Assembly: GCA_022494885.1 (NCBI GenBank)
Contig: JAGVSM010002703.1
Coordinates: forward strand, 1-64,000
Direction of reading: 5' to 3'
DNA: 64,000 bases
Source: Micrasema longulum
Taxonomy: Eukaryota; Arthropoda; Insecta; Trichoptera; Brachycentridae
This document shows, piece by piece, positions 37,901 through 47,725 of this stretch; positions within the stretch are counted from its first letter, which is position 1, and each line of letters opens with the position of its first letter. A model generated the notes under the pieces. It searched no databases, was not told the DNA's origin, and saw only the letters and a program-made list of their open reading frames with translations. A program made the position numbers and the translations under genes.

Positions 37901-40900
37901 GTTCTTCAAGCTGACTTAGATAGAATCTGTTGCTATTGCAGGGACAATCAGTTATTATTGAATTCTGATAAATGTCTTGTCATGTCATTTACTCGAAAGA
38001 AAAAAAGTATACTATTTGACTACAAACTATCTGGGAAAATTGTCAATCGTTCAATGAAAGCGAGAGATTTGGGTGTACTGATGGATGATAAGCTTTTATT
38101 TAGAGATCACATAAATACAAAAGTGGATAAGGCGTATAGACTTCTAGGGTTTATCTTACGAATCTCCAAGCCATTCTCATAACCAGATACACTCAAACTT
38201 CTTTACTATACTTATGTGCATAGTCAACTCGAATTCGCTTCATTAGTATTGTCCCCTCAGTATAATGTATATATGAATCTAATCGAGAACATTCAAAAGA
38301 AATTTATAAGGAGCCTGGAATATCGTTTTGGTAACATTGAAAATGATTACGGCGCATCTTTGATCAATTTTAATATAGAATCACTACAAAAAAGGCGCCT
38401 TACGTGTGATTCAATTTTTCTTTTCAAAATTCTAAATAATATGATTGATTCGCCGTATCTTTTACAAAACATTGGTTTCCGTTGTCCTCTTCGCTATATC
38501 AGATTAAATTCCCTTTTTTATATACCAACTTGTAAAAACAATTATACCTCTAATTCATTCATTAGACTACCTGTAAAAATTATAATGTACTCAGTATTGA
38601 TGTAGACATTTTTGACTGCACGTTGCATTTTTACAGAAAATTTCTTCATGGGGTCGATTATTTGGGATAGTTGCTGAATGTGCATCTTGAGTGGTTTATG
38701 TGCCGCATGTTATGTATATGTTTGTGTATGTTTTATATGTGCGTTCATGTGTGTGTGCATGAATGGCTCGGAGTGTGCATTCATTATTTTTATTTATTCT
38801 AATTAATTACCAACGATAACCTCCATGGAAAACGCAAATGTTAACAATTATTCTTTTCTCACTTGAATTTCTTATTTATTTTTAAAAAATTGTCACACTT
38901 AATGTTTATATCTTTTGCATAATTTATGAAAACTTAATTGTTCTTTTTATGTTAAAAAATTGTTGTTTTTAATACTTATTATGTATGACTATGTTTTCTG
39001 AATAAAAAAATATATATATATCAAATTTACACAGTGATGGTAGAGTAGGTGTGGCTAGGGGAGAAGAGAGGGGGTAGAAACTGGGGGTTTATGTGCGTGT
39101 TTAGGGAAAGGAAACATATTCAAAATAGAAGTTTTGCTTACATTGATTTGATAATTAATAATATTTATTGTTATTTGGTGTTTTTTTCCAAAACTATTTA
39201 GTTATTAAATCATAAAAAAATAAAGTACACAAAAATAAGTGGTGGTAAAGTTATTTCATTTTTATGTATTGATTAATAAATAATGTTTCACAAAGTTAGT
39301 GCTTTAAATATTATAAATAAATGTATTTTAATAAGACTTAATAAAAGTTACATTTTATTGCATATCATCAAATTATCAAAATTTACAGCAATACTTTGCA
39401 ATTTACAATATAAAGATAATATTCTAATTAGCAGACACAATCAAATTACCTTTAAACATAAAACTAGAAGCCAAAAATAAACACATTAAAAAATTACATT
39501 CTGAAAAATTGTTTGAACAATGCAGTTTTGGCTTCTTGTTAACTACCATCTTTATGCCATGTAAACGGACCAGTGAGGAAAGGGAGTCCTTATTGACGAT
39601 CCATTTATTTAGAGAAGCTTCTGTTGACAATATAAATTAATATAATGTATAATATCAATTTCAAATTGAGAAGTGAGTGGACTACACATTCCAAATGTCA
39701 ACTAGAATGAAAAAATATTACAGCGTATTATTTGTACGCAAGGCAAAAAAAAAAGTAGAAAAACGCAATAAAAAGTTATGGGTTCATCCTCTTAAGTAAG
39801 ATTTTATCATGCTTTCCACACTCTTTTGTAGTTTTAAAAAAAAAATTATATTAAATGTTATACATTCGTATGGTTAAAGACACTTTTCAAAAATAATTTG
39901 AAAAAGTAAAACAGAATTGTGTGTTTCTCTGGCATCTATCCTATCGAACACTGGCCAACAGACAATGGTCCCATTCATTGCCAAAAACGGTCATCAACAA
40001 CAGGCCTTATAATGGATTGTTGAAACAAAGACACATGTTTTAAAAAAAACCATTTTTAATTCTGTATTTTCTCAGGTTTGCGGAGTTAAAGATAAAATAA
40101 ATAAAGATCTGAATGAATTAAAGTCCCAAGATATTTACGAAGACCTCCAGATGGAGCGCACTCGTGTTGACGAACTAAAAATTCTCTTAGAAAAGGAAAA
40201 ATCTAAAGTTGAAGAACTCGGGCAGCACTTATTAGAACAACAGGTCAAGCAGTTTGATGACCATTTGAAGAATTGTAAGTGGATCTTTTCTTTTCTAGTC
40301 TTGTATAAGATCACTATGCAGCAACGGCCTCAAGCAGTTGGTATTTATTTTATTCTAAAAATAACTGAAGTTGTATAAATAAAAATGTATGGCTGGGCTT
40401 AGATTATAATGACATACAGTCGAACTCGGTTATAACGATCACGGAAATAGCGAGATCTCGGATGTAACGAGGAAACATTAGTTGACATTTTAGTTCATGG
40501 TTTTCCCCATATAATTATTCACTGTTATAATGAGCTACTTCTCGGACATACTGAACAAAAATATTGTCAAAAATTATACAAAAAATCTTAAATTGTTAAA
40601 AACATCATTCTCGAAATAAAAACCTAAGTAATAAAATCCAAACCTTCGACTACGTAACGTAAAGGATTATTACCGCCGGGCGTTGGGATCGGATTATGTT
40701 TATGATAGCTATGTAAGTGTCTACGTACCTAATTGGATTTTTCGCCGACAATATTGAAAAATGAACACACATGGTTTTTAAAAATCCAAGCTTTGTGAAC
40801 TTAGTAAGTGCCGGCTCGGCTCATTGTTACAATTTACAGCTGCTTTTGTAGTTTATGAATGACATGCTTGTTTCGGGGGTTTTTCTGGGGTTTTTTTTAG

Positions 40901-43900
40901 ATTTTTTAATGTTCTATGCTTATTTCAATACACAGCAAACATAACAAGTGGGTGATGTCAAATGAGTTCTAGAACAGATCAGTTAAAACCCAACCCTTGA
41001 ATTATAAAGATGTCTACTAACAAGAGAAAGTGTCTCTTAATTCGTAAAAAAGTGGCATTTATTCGTGAAATCGAACGTGGCGCGAAAAATGTGGAAGTGT
41101 GTACAAAGTTTTCTCTATTATCATCCACAGTGTGAACATTGTGGAAAAATAAGCATGTTTATTTGTCTGCATTTGAAAAGAATATCACAGAAACAAAAAA
41201 AATTAGAAAGTACGATTGTACTAATATGTCAATGAAGCATTGCTCCAACAGTTTTGTACCCAAAGAAACGCAGGATTTTCCATCAATGGATCAATATTGA
41301 AGGCGCATGCGGAAAAGCTCGCAAAAAAATTTGGATACGACGATTTTAAATGTAATAATGTCTTCATGTGATAGGTATGTTTGTAAGCATTTATTATAAT
41401 TTTCCTTAACATTTTTTTTAATTTTTTCTGTGAATTTTGAGTAAATGTACACATATGTATTTACTTGTTTACTTAGTGACAATGTGCAATAGCGATTGTA
41501 TAAATAAAACCTTTCTCTGGTATAAAGAATTACGCTTATAACGAGCAAATTTATCAATTTATCGGTCCCATCTTCCTCGTAATAACCAAGTTCGACTGTA
41601 TTTATTTAAAACAAATAATATATGTATGAAGAATGAAAATATATTTTATACAATATTTTTAAAATGTAAATTTAGTATATTATCGTTATATACGATTCAG
41701 CTACAATTGTTTTTTATAATATTTATTCAATGTTTGATTTACATTTTAAAAATTTTATTAATACTGTGTCTGCATCTTAGACTAATAATTCGCTACCCGC
41801 TTATACAGACATCCTTTCGCTCTATTGCATAGAATACTAACTTACCTTCAATGAACATATTGATACTATGATTAACAAGTCACCAAAACTCTTGGGTTTT
41901 GATAGCAGGACATCTAGTGACTTTACTAATATGTTCATGGTTAAAACACTATATTGTTCACTTGTTCGTCCTCTTTTAGAATATGCATCCGTGATTTGGT
42001 CCCCCTTCTATGTAGGCCGGATAAATCATATCAAATCGGTGCAACATCGTTTGCTAAGAAAAGTAGCATGGATGATTGGCCTCGAGAGGGGAGACTACAC
42101 TAACAGAGAAATGGAGTCAATGTTAAAAATCTCAAGTCTACAAAAACATAGGAATAACATTGACTCCATATTTATGTTTAATTTACTGAATGGCTTAATT
42201 GATGTACCATCGTTACTGGAACAAGCGGCATTCAATGTTCCAATCAGCCGGTTGCGAAATAATAATGTGCTGTTCCTCGATCAACACAGTACAAACTATG
42301 GCTTGCATCCACCAATGTCCCGATTGTGTCGTATTGTAAACTCGAGACAAGATCTGGACTTTTTTGGTGTAACTTTTTTGTCCTAGCTTTAATTTTATTT
42401 AGTTGTATTTTATTTTACTAGTGCCTGTATTTATTATAAGAAATTGTATTCACCATCGTTAGAATGGACTGCATAAGTCCGTCAAATAAATAAAAGCACT
42501 CCAAATTTTGGTTTAACAACAAACGTGTAACGGACGGTTTTGGTTTGTGCTTGCGATTCTCGACCTGAGTACCATAATATAATGGTTTTTGTCTATATGT
42601 GCGGCTCTATAAGCGGGTGGCATACTATTACTCTTAGGTCTACATTCACTGTTCTGCATAGGCAGATACACGGTGAGTAAAGTGAACACTTAAACCTGCC
42701 GATGACAAGTCGCTAGCCCAGTAAATGCCTAGACTGCTATATTCCATAATATTCCAAAATCTGTAAATCTTGATAAACTCAGATAGTCAAATACAGTATT
42801 AGACCCCAAACATTTAGACATACTCAAAATCATTATGGTGTTTTTTTTACCTTTTTATTTTGGTTACTTTTAACTTTGCATACTTTTGTCCTTTTATTTG
42901 TATAATGCTACATATTAAGTTTAATTATAAATTAATAAACAATATTAATTTGTATACTTTAAGATCAACAAACTATGGAAGCTTCTGACACGAAATCAAA
43001 GGAAAAAAATAGTATTACTGCAAGACATTTAGAAATAACAAATCAGGTAAGGAACATACAATTTTTTGCAATTAAAAAAATGCACTGAAATGAAAAAAAA
43101 TTACGCAATGTTTTTTTGATAAAGGAAATCTCGTTTACGAAGTGACTGTGTAATCAAGTAAAATAATTTTTCCTCCCACATGGTTTTATATAATATATTT
43201 TATTTATTTATTTTTTTATTTATTTTATTTATTTAACTTTTTGTACATAATGTTATTTGTACATTGGCGGGCTTATTGCCAAATGGCAATTTCTTCCAAC
43301 CAACCAATAAAATAAAAGTTTAAAAAGTTATTTTACAATTATATTTTTTATTTATTTTTTAGTTTAAAGAAGAAAATGAAAATCTCCGACACTTATGTGA
43401 TGATCAAACTGTACAGTTGAATAAACTACTTCTTGAACTGGAAGAATCTAAAAAGATGACTCTGAAATTGAATGCAGAAGTCGGTATGTTGTATATTTCC
43501 CATTTTATATGGGGTCTTTTTACTTTTTTTTTTATTGTGTGAAATAAGCTAACAATATTTTGTTCCGTGCGACGTCAGATAAATTTTCTACAGAGGTTTA
43601 AAAAATGCATGTTTAGAATTGCTTAAAAACAAGACGTTTCGCACCCTGTGGAACAAACGAAACGTGTTACGTTACCGTGCCATACTTGTACCCAATGTTT
43701 GTCAGAAGCACACTTGGGGAGCATAACATGTGACGACAAAATGACATGACGCCAACTGCGTGCCGTTTTGTACGTGCTCATTTTTCGCTCGAAAATTATA
43801 AATGAAAACTTTTTTTTTAGATTGATAGTTCTGCATTAGAATCGTTAAAACCTGCTCTAAATATTCAATATATTTTTCAACAATGTTTTGAGTTTGTCCA

Positions 43901-46900
43901 AATTTTTATAAATATATACTAGATTCAACCCCCTAGGGAGCTGTGAATATTAACATATTACAACAGAGATGGAGAACAGCTTAGAGAAGAGAATAATGCA
44001 ATCGGATTAATCTCACCCACATCAATAAAGGTTTCAGCTCTTTAACTTCACAAAATCAACAGATTGAAGAATTGAAAGAATATAGGTATTCAAATATAGG
44101 TAGAATGGTGAATGTTACACAGTGCGTAAAGTGGTCACTTAAACCAACCAATGACAGATTATAAGTCCTGTAGATGCCTAGACTTCTATATTCCCTTCTC
44201 TAAAATGTTCTCCATTTCTGTTGTAATATGTTAACAATATATTTTTAATGTTATTCCCGATCTGTAATAATATGTACAATGCGGCCTATCGCAAAAATAA
44301 AATAATGAAACACACAACTTGACAAAAAATAGCAAGCAACTGACTAAAAATCTATATTTTTATATATCCTGGTTCTAGATGAACGGATGACTGATGAGTT
44401 AAAGGTAAATTTAAATTTTTTTTTTTTTTTTAATTTCCGCTATTGTTTTACCAGTATACCGACAACACGTATTTTGTTTTCGGCCGATATTATCATATTT
44501 TGGTAAAAGACAAAGAAAAAAAATCTTGTATTGTATTTTTCTGTGGTCAACACTTAAAAATCATAGACATAAGAAAAAATCCCGTCGTGTACCGATCTGC
44601 TTACACAGTAATGATTACCCTAATGTAATTAATGTTTACGAACAAAAACATTAATTTTGCGATACTTTTTTAGAATTACAGGGCGAGAGAGACAGATTGA
44701 TTACTGACTTGAAGGAGAAAGGGAAACAGTTTGAACAGTACATACAATCACAACAGACTAAACTAATGAACAGACGAGATGCGTGCACGTCACCTGTCCC
44801 CACTCTTATTCAAGAACAAATTTCAATTACCAATCACCTTTCGGATAATGATCACAGGAAAACTAATGTAACACAACAGGTAGGGGTAAATTCAATATTT
44901 AAGGTACTTATTTGAAATCGGTAGATTCGGTGTCCAACTTTTCTTCGTTTTATTATATTTTTTTGTATCGAAGATACAGTGTTTTTGGCTTTACTTTGCA
45001 TTTTCACGTTATCTTTAGATTTGTAAAGTGCTTAGTTCAACTCTTCCCAATCAGGGCAGAACTTGTATACCCTTATAAAGGGGGCTCCTAAATGGAGATC
45101 GAATTGAGAAAAAATGTCATTTTGTACTGAAATCAGTTGACATATACATGGTGAGTCCGGAAAGTAATGTCATTAATTTTTTTTGGCGCGACTGTACATC
45201 TGAGCGCGCCCGTACCGGTTGAGAATGATAATGAGGGAAGTCAGCTAATGAACGCTGGGTCTCTCAGTCTTGTGACGCCTGTCTCACTAAACGCCTGTCT
45301 AGTGAGGACAGGCGTTTCCGCGGAAGTTATTTTGGGACCTTGTACAAAAGTCAAATGGCAGCACTCGGTACAGTAAAGGATGGCGATCAAGTTTTAATAA
45401 TAATATTTGGCTGATTTATATAGCGCCATTTTTGTAAAAAATCACCTCAATGGCGCTTTACAAGTGTATACCTAAACTTACATTTTAACTAAACTAAAGT
45501 GATATATTATATTTAGATTTAAAATTGAGGGTATGATAGTCTAAAGATGTGGGATTTTAGTTGGGATCTTAACTGACTGGGACTGTCAATGATTCGTAAG
45601 TTTGAAGGCAATTGGTTCCAGGCAGAGGGGCCGACAACGGGCAAAAGCACGATCTCCCAATCTAGTGTTTAGGGAGCGCCGGATTTTGACAAGTTTTCCT
45701 CTCTCTGAATCAAATGCTGACCTAAGAGTAGATTTTCTTTGACATGTATTTTCCCAAATACAAAGGTCCGATAGGTATTTTGGAGCCATTTCATGAAGGG
45801 ATTTGAATACTGTCCAGCAAAGCTTGTATTTTATTCTCTCTGGGCTTTTTAACCAGTGCAAATCTCGAAGATGTTGTGAGATGTGAGAATATTTTTTTAC
45901 TCCCGTAATAAGCCTTGCTGCTGCATTGAAAACAGATTGAAGTTTATTAGTTGGATATTTTGGGAGATTTGCGTATATTCTATTACAGTAATCTAGACAC
46001 GAAACGACATAAGCATTTACAAGAGCTTTAGTTGCATCTATAGGAATATTTCTCAGCACGGATTTGATCTGTCAGAGATGGAAGAAACCAGCACTTACCG
46101 TTTTTTTGACCTGAGAATTTTGCGTCAAACTTGGCAAGACTGCCGCGGAAACTGTTCTGAGGAGCCTATTTTGAGGAATTTTGATGTGTTGTAACGAAAA
46201 GTTCAATAACTTCTTTGTAATCATCTCACTAAAGTTACTTTCCGGACACACCGTGTATGAATATTGTGAGCATACAAGGAAAACCGACAAAGTCAAAAGT
46301 TTTTACATAATCACAAACAATTTTTTTGCTATTGAGTTCACTTTTGATTTTAAGTTTCTTTTGCTTTACATAAACTAAGCATTAGCAATGTATTGTGTTC
46401 GTTTGGAAGTGTTTTGATTTTGTCAATACTTCCTGTAGCGGATGCTCTTAGACTGAATTGATCAATATACAATTATTAGTGATGTGTTTGATAACAAATA
46501 CATATTAATAAAAAACATTACCACATATGTATAAAATAGTTAAATGTATTGTTTATTCAATTGAAATTGACCCTCTACAAAATGCTGGGAAAAAAAAAAG
46601 AAATCTATTTAGATCCAAACCGCAGATATATATTATGTACAAATATGTTTACCCGTATTAAGTCATCTCATTTATTCTTTTGTTACTAGGTCAATGTGAG
46701 AATGGAAGAAATAATCAGAGAAGAAGTTGCTCAACACTTTGCTAAAGAGATTAAAAAAACGGAAATTTGCTTCAGACAAAAACTATCCGAAGTCGAAGAT
46801 CAGTACAATAGTAATGTCACCCAACTCGGTGATGTACTAAAACTTAAAACCAGAGAAGTGGCTTCATTACAGAGTGTTATATTAACAGAAAGGGCAAAAC

Positions 46901-47689
46901 TGCAAGAAGTCTTGTCAAAGTTAGGAGAACATGAAAAGATGAATATCCAAAATGAAAAGCTCAAAGAGGAATACAAAAGAAGTTTGGAAAAATATCACCA
47001 GCGAATCGATAACTTAAATACCGATGTGGAGAATATTAAGAATCAGAAGCAAACTTTAGTTGAAGCTGCGTTAGTAAAAGAAAAGTTTGCAAACACACTA
47101 AAAGATCTTGAAAGGTTAAAAGATAAATATAGGATTTTAAAGAAAACAGCTCTTAAATATAAGGTTTGTAATAATTTCTATTGATATTATCAATGTACTG
47201 TGTTACAACTCCATACATTTACGAAATGCACCGTTTTAGTAGAAAAATAAATTGATCCTAAATATTTATAATGTATTAATTTATAAGTCTGTATTATTAT
47301 TTTCAAAAACTATTTTAATCTCCGATATGTGTGAATGAATTTATTATTCATTTGAAGTACCGTATAGCATTTTTTATATATTTCAGGAATACGTTATTGA
47401 AAAGGATAAACACGTGGATGGTGAACTAAAGAGAATAAAGTCTAATTATGAAAATTCACTTAAAAAAATGCAGGAGCGTTTAGAAAATTGCTTAAACAAT
47501 AAAAATGAAAAGGTTTGTTTTATTCACTTATTGTTTAATAGTTTTAATTGTAACTTTTAATAGTACAATCAATTTATAATTATGCCACTTATTTATTTTT
47601 AGTCTGGAACAAAGCTGATGGAATTGGAGTCCAAGTATTCTGAAAAAATGCCTCAAATACAAAATAGTAAAAACCAACAATTCAGCTGA
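19931..47689 (+). CDS. Large coiled-coil protein, candidate centriolar Cep152/Asterless
   Basis: Twenty exons join with consistent phases to 1105 residues: 19931-20047, 20224-20362, 21483-21803, 22653-22741, 24089-24245, 25300-25513, 28824-28890, 31453-31671, 34545-34698, 35341-35464, 36080-36302, 37051-37230, 40076-40274, 42964-43046, 43363-43483, 44379-44404 (26 bases), 44682-44879, 46690-47163, 47387-47512, 47603-47689. The N-terminal 220 residues are non-coiled and include an acidic patch (DDFIDDDDES, residues 49-58). From residue about 223 nearly everything is heptad-rich coiled coil. A coiled rod behind an acidic N-terminus is the layout of Cep152/Asterless, which recruits the kinase Plk4 through that acidic region to start centriole assembly. 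Identity is inferred from layout, not from a decisive motif; Cep63, golgins or other centrosomal rods remain possible. The exon 1 donor (GTTTTT) is weak. AATAAA lies at 47720. Introns are full of transposons. Confidence 0.8.
20619..20692 (+). mobile_element. L2/CR1-like LINE 3' end fragment
   Basis: AAAGCGCCCTTGAGGTATT followed by ATGGCGCTATATAAGTTATC and an ATAA repeat tail. Same 3' stem as at 16400, 24781 and 45410. Confidence 0.65.
21236..21345 (+). mobile_element. tRNA-like SINE fragment
   Basis: Contains a B-box-like GGATTCGATTGCC within a GTCCCGG..CCGGGA arm. An upstream AAAAATCCCGAAAA..GAGTGG block is shared with 22154-22180. Lies in intron 2 of the coiled-coil gene. Confidence 0.45.
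22150..22262 (+). mobile_element. tRNA-like SINE fragment, second family
   Basis: CCGCCTCGTTGTGTAGTGG (A-box-like) and GGTTTGATTCC (degenerate B box) at tRNA-like spacing, preceded by AAAAATCCTGAAAATGGG. Lies in intron 3. A further decayed head may be at 21890-21955. Confidence 0.5.
22880..23404 (+). mobile_element. LINE 3' fragment, plus-strand copy
   Basis: Encodes HLSFIAPRVFNILEERIK, then an FKKGNW block, the end of a LINE ORF2. The 3' part has CCCATCTCAACACAGGAC and CATGGAGTTGGGACTTATT, and ends in an AATAAT repeat tail. 36660-36968 is an inverted copy of the same region. Confidence 0.65.
24310..24850 (+). mobile_element. L2/CR1-like LINE 3' fragment
   Basis: Plus-strand pieces read AFAVADLIAWNAFPGEVQNC, then VTIRKKLKTHLFS, the classic ORF2 C-terminus of L2/CR1 LINEs. 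A 3' end follows with AAAGAGCCCTTAAGGTATTG and an ATAATA tail. Internal stops are present. Lies in intron 5 of the coiled-coil gene. Confidence 0.7.
26040..26200 (+). mobile_element. Foldback repeat family, fragment
   Basis: GAAATATGGATTTATAAGCATTTACAGGGC, a GCTGGTTTTAGTTGCCACC block and flanks match the first half of copy A (9777-10107) with many changes. Confidence 0.5.
26702..28023 (-). mobile_element. Complete mariner element with intact terminal repeats
   Basis: The inner terminal repeat of 22 bases (26711-26732, beginning GTCAAATAAGTACCCGG) is exactly matched by the reverse complement at 27995-28016. The outer few bases differ slightly and TA dinucleotides flank both ends. The element is about 1.3 kb, the normal mariner size, and carries one uninterrupted transposase frame. 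It lies in intron 6 of the coiled-coil gene, antisense to it. The identical termini and open frame suggest a young insertion. Confidence 0.9.
26756..27829 (-). CDS. Mariner transposase, uninterrupted frame, third catalytic Asp replaced by Asn
   Basis: 357 residues from ATG 27829-27827, the start that gives the canonical mariner N-terminus; the frame also extends 29 codons upstream. The N-terminal helix-turn-helix region is followed by an RSGRPSTS linker (about 61-68). The catalytic order is TGDETW (Asp158), HHDNAPAH (Asp253) and SPDMAPCNFF. Mariner transposases use a D,D34D triad, and the residue 34 positions after Asp253 is Asn288 (codon AAC, 26966-26968). Asp at this place is needed for metal binding in characterised mariners, so this copy is predicted to bind its ends but not cut or join DNA. 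A single base change would explain it. No frameshift or stop is present. Confidence 0.9.
   Translation of the reverse strand: MDKNIEQRVCVKFCVSNEISCAKTLEMLKKTFGDSTMSKTQVYDWYKSFKEGREEVNDLPRSGRPSTSSTEENVDKIKEMVLKNRHYSLREIAQEMNMSHETARHILVDVLSMRKVAARLVPKDLNFLQKVNRSKVAEDMLKRVNSDPTFIKRIITGDETWVFEYDMQTSQQSSEWRTKNEPKPKKPRRSKSKIKVMLTVFFDIRGVVHSEFLPEGQTVNKEYYLGVMRHLRENVRRKRPDLWRNNSWILHHDNAPAHKAIIVNEFLNKNSTNIIEQPLYSPDMAPCNFFLFPKLKLPLRGTRFESIEDIKTNLQRELKAIPEYSFKKCFDDWIVRWKKCIASEGAYFEGDIINLDD
28493..28650 (+). mobile_element. Foldback repeat family, half copy
   Basis: GAGAGCATTTTTGAGAAGGG, TCTAGGCATTTTCGGGGC and CCATCTGTTGATTTTTT match the first half of copy A in order. Confidence 0.6.
30486..30900 (-). 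mobile_element. LINE 3' fragment with ORF2 tail
   Basis: The minus-strand frame contains TRQVSAQQLMVPRQKNYYG, then VVPKLYNLIPAK, as in Jockey-like ORF2 C-termini. A poly-T run at 30490-30506 marks the tail. The 3' untranslated part resembles 8490-8570. Confidence 0.6.
31836..32330. mobile_element. Foldback repeat family, compound copy C with a strong hairpin
   Basis: The first half (31836-32070) matches copy A. The second part is a hairpin: left arm 32132-32196 and right arm 32215-32282 are nearly perfect reverse complements around an 18-base loop. They carry TCCTCCCTAGGGAGTTATTT, GTTGCAACAGAGATGGAAAAC and their complements. It lies in intron 8 of the coiled-coil gene. Confidence 0.75.
32930..33195 (+). 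mobile_element. LINE ORF2 C-terminal fragment
   Basis: Plus-strand frame reads VYNLLPLSVRTI, then KELQPYGKLDTKNVFLHAVK. The second block is repeated in DNA at 23400-23490 (GGAAGTTCAGTGCTAAGGG versus GGAACTTCAGCCTTACGGG). Truncated at both ends. Confidence 0.45.
33600..34010 (-). mobile_element. LINE ORF2 C-terminal fragment
   Basis: Minus-strand frame reads LLRMLGITSLRGRGSIALLM, then MAFKLLNGLIYNTKIL, matching the post-polymerase region of Jockey/CR1-like ORF2. The reading continues with stops toward 33600. Confidence 0.5.
34420..34485 (+). mobile_element. LINE 3' end (CCTCGGCACG family), short copy
   Basis: GTCCCTCGGCACAGGGCTCC and CCAGTGAGGAAACATTAT align with 11210-11245 and the reverse complement of 49770-49802. 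Confidence 0.5.
35203..35275. mobile_element. Foldback repeat family, terminal fragment
   Basis: ATAACTCCCTTGGAAGGAAA, then CTTGTCTACAATAATTTGGAC, matches the terminal block of copies A and C. Confidence 0.6.
35755..35923 (-). mobile_element. tRNA-derived SINE, copy 2
   Basis: Reverse complement of copy 1 (3602-3800): tRNA-like head near 35923, degraded B box at about 35863, body with AATTACAGTAGTGAATTA, and a T-run start. Lies in intron 10 of the coiled-coil gene. Confidence 0.8.
36660..36968 (-). mobile_element. LINE 3' fragment, minus-strand copy
   Basis: Inverted copy of 22920-23404: AAGTCCCAACTCCATGGGAC, GTCCTGTGTTGAGTAATTAA, TGGCACATCAATATGGTAAAC and a CCTTGAGAGCT block all match the reverse complement. 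Confidence 0.65.
36994..37006 (+). repeat. Poly-C tract
   Basis: A run of about 13 C lies about 45 bases upstream of exon 12 of the coiled-coil gene. Similar runs are at 2941-2953 and about 23530-23541. Confidence 0.85.
37371..39020 (+). mobile_element. 5'-truncated Jockey-like LINE, one nonsense codon
   Basis: Coding starts within the polymerase at NYRPISLLPIFSKILENIV and runs through DYSKAFD, PSGVPQGSHLGPLFF, LLYTDDNKVFK (active-site box) and the thumb region. There is a single in-frame TAA at 38180; the same frame reopens and runs to 38606. The active-site box reads YTDD where F/YADD is usual. A 3' untranslated part with a TGTGTATG-rich stretch ends in AATAAAAAAATATATATA at about 39000. 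The 5' edge abuts a TA microsatellite (37349-37368). It is in sense orientation in intron 12 of the coiled-coil gene. Confidence 0.85.
40417..41598 (+). mobile_element. pogo/Tigger-like DNA transposon, internally deleted
   Basis: Termini CAGTCGAACTCGGTTATAAC and the reverse complement of the right end (CAGTCGAACTTGGTTATTAC) form inverted repeats flanked by TA duplications (40415-40416 and 41599-41600). Inside, an ATG at 41011 begins MSTNKRKCLLIRKKVAFIRE, a CENP-B/pogo-type helix-turn-helix start. Shifted frames follow with EALLQQF..QRNAGFSINGS and KAHAEKLAKKFGYDDFK. The DDE catalytic domain is absent, so the element is a non-autonomous derivative. Lies in intron 13. Confidence 0.85.
41835..42495 (+). 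mobile_element. Jockey-like LINE ORF2 C-terminal fragment
   Basis: LTFNEHIDTMINKSPKLLGF leads into SLVRPLLEYASVIWSPFYVG, then KHRNNIDSIFMFNLLNGLI, with a stop near 42384. A 3' end with GGACTGCATAAGTCCGTCAA and an AATAAATAAAA tail follows. Truncated 5', in sense orientation within intron 13 just downstream of the Tigger element. Confidence 0.75.
42655..42835 (-). mobile_element. Foldback repeat family, degraded copy
   Basis: The reverse complement carries GTTTAAGTG, the GGCATTTACTGGGC block, TAGTCTAGG-like sequence and ATTTAGACATACTCAAA. It aligns in order with copy A but is strongly diverged. Confidence 0.45.
43879..44240. mobile_element. Foldback repeat family, near full-length copy D
   Basis: Begins CAATGTTTTGAGTTTGTCC and continues with CCCCCTAGGGAG, ACAACAGAGATGGAGAACA, CCCACATCAATAAAGGTTTC and the reverse complements of the GGCCACTTTA and CCATCTGTTGA blocks. 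It ends with TTCTATATTCCCTTCTCTAA and TTCTGTTGTAATATG. This is the copy A order in the opposite orientation. Confidence 0.65.
45147..46255. mobile_element. Mariner-like DNA transposon split by a LINE
   Basis: Left terminus CATGGTGAGTCCGGAAAGTA and the reverse complement of the right terminus CACGGTGTGTCCGGAAAGTA are near-identical inverted repeats, each flanked by TA. The right internal part reads EFCVKLGKTAAETV, the start of a mariner transposase. An L2-like LINE (45406-46062) interrupts it. Most of the transposase is missing, so this is an internally deleted element. Lies in intron 17. Confidence 0.75.
45406..46062 (-). mobile_element. L2-like LINE 3' fragment inserted in a mariner-like element
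   Basis: Minus-strand frame 46059-45589 gives ALVNAYVVSCLDYCNRIYAN, FNAAARLITGVKKYSHIS, LRDLHWL and LCWTVFKSLHEMAPKYLSDL, the standard L2/CR1 region after the reverse transcriptase. The frame is unbroken for 157 codons. Its 3' end is the GCGCTTT..ATGGCGCTATATAAA stem near 45420-45470. Confidence 0.85.
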
Positions 47690-47719
47690 CAAAAGACTTT
47701 AATGATCAAGCGTTTGATA

Positions 47720-47725
47720 AATAAA
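47720..47725 (+). terminator. Poly(A) signal of the coiled-coil gene
   Basis: AATAAA, 31 bases after the stop codon of the plus-strand gene and about 70 bases before the converging stop codon of the minus-strand gene. Confidence 0.6.
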
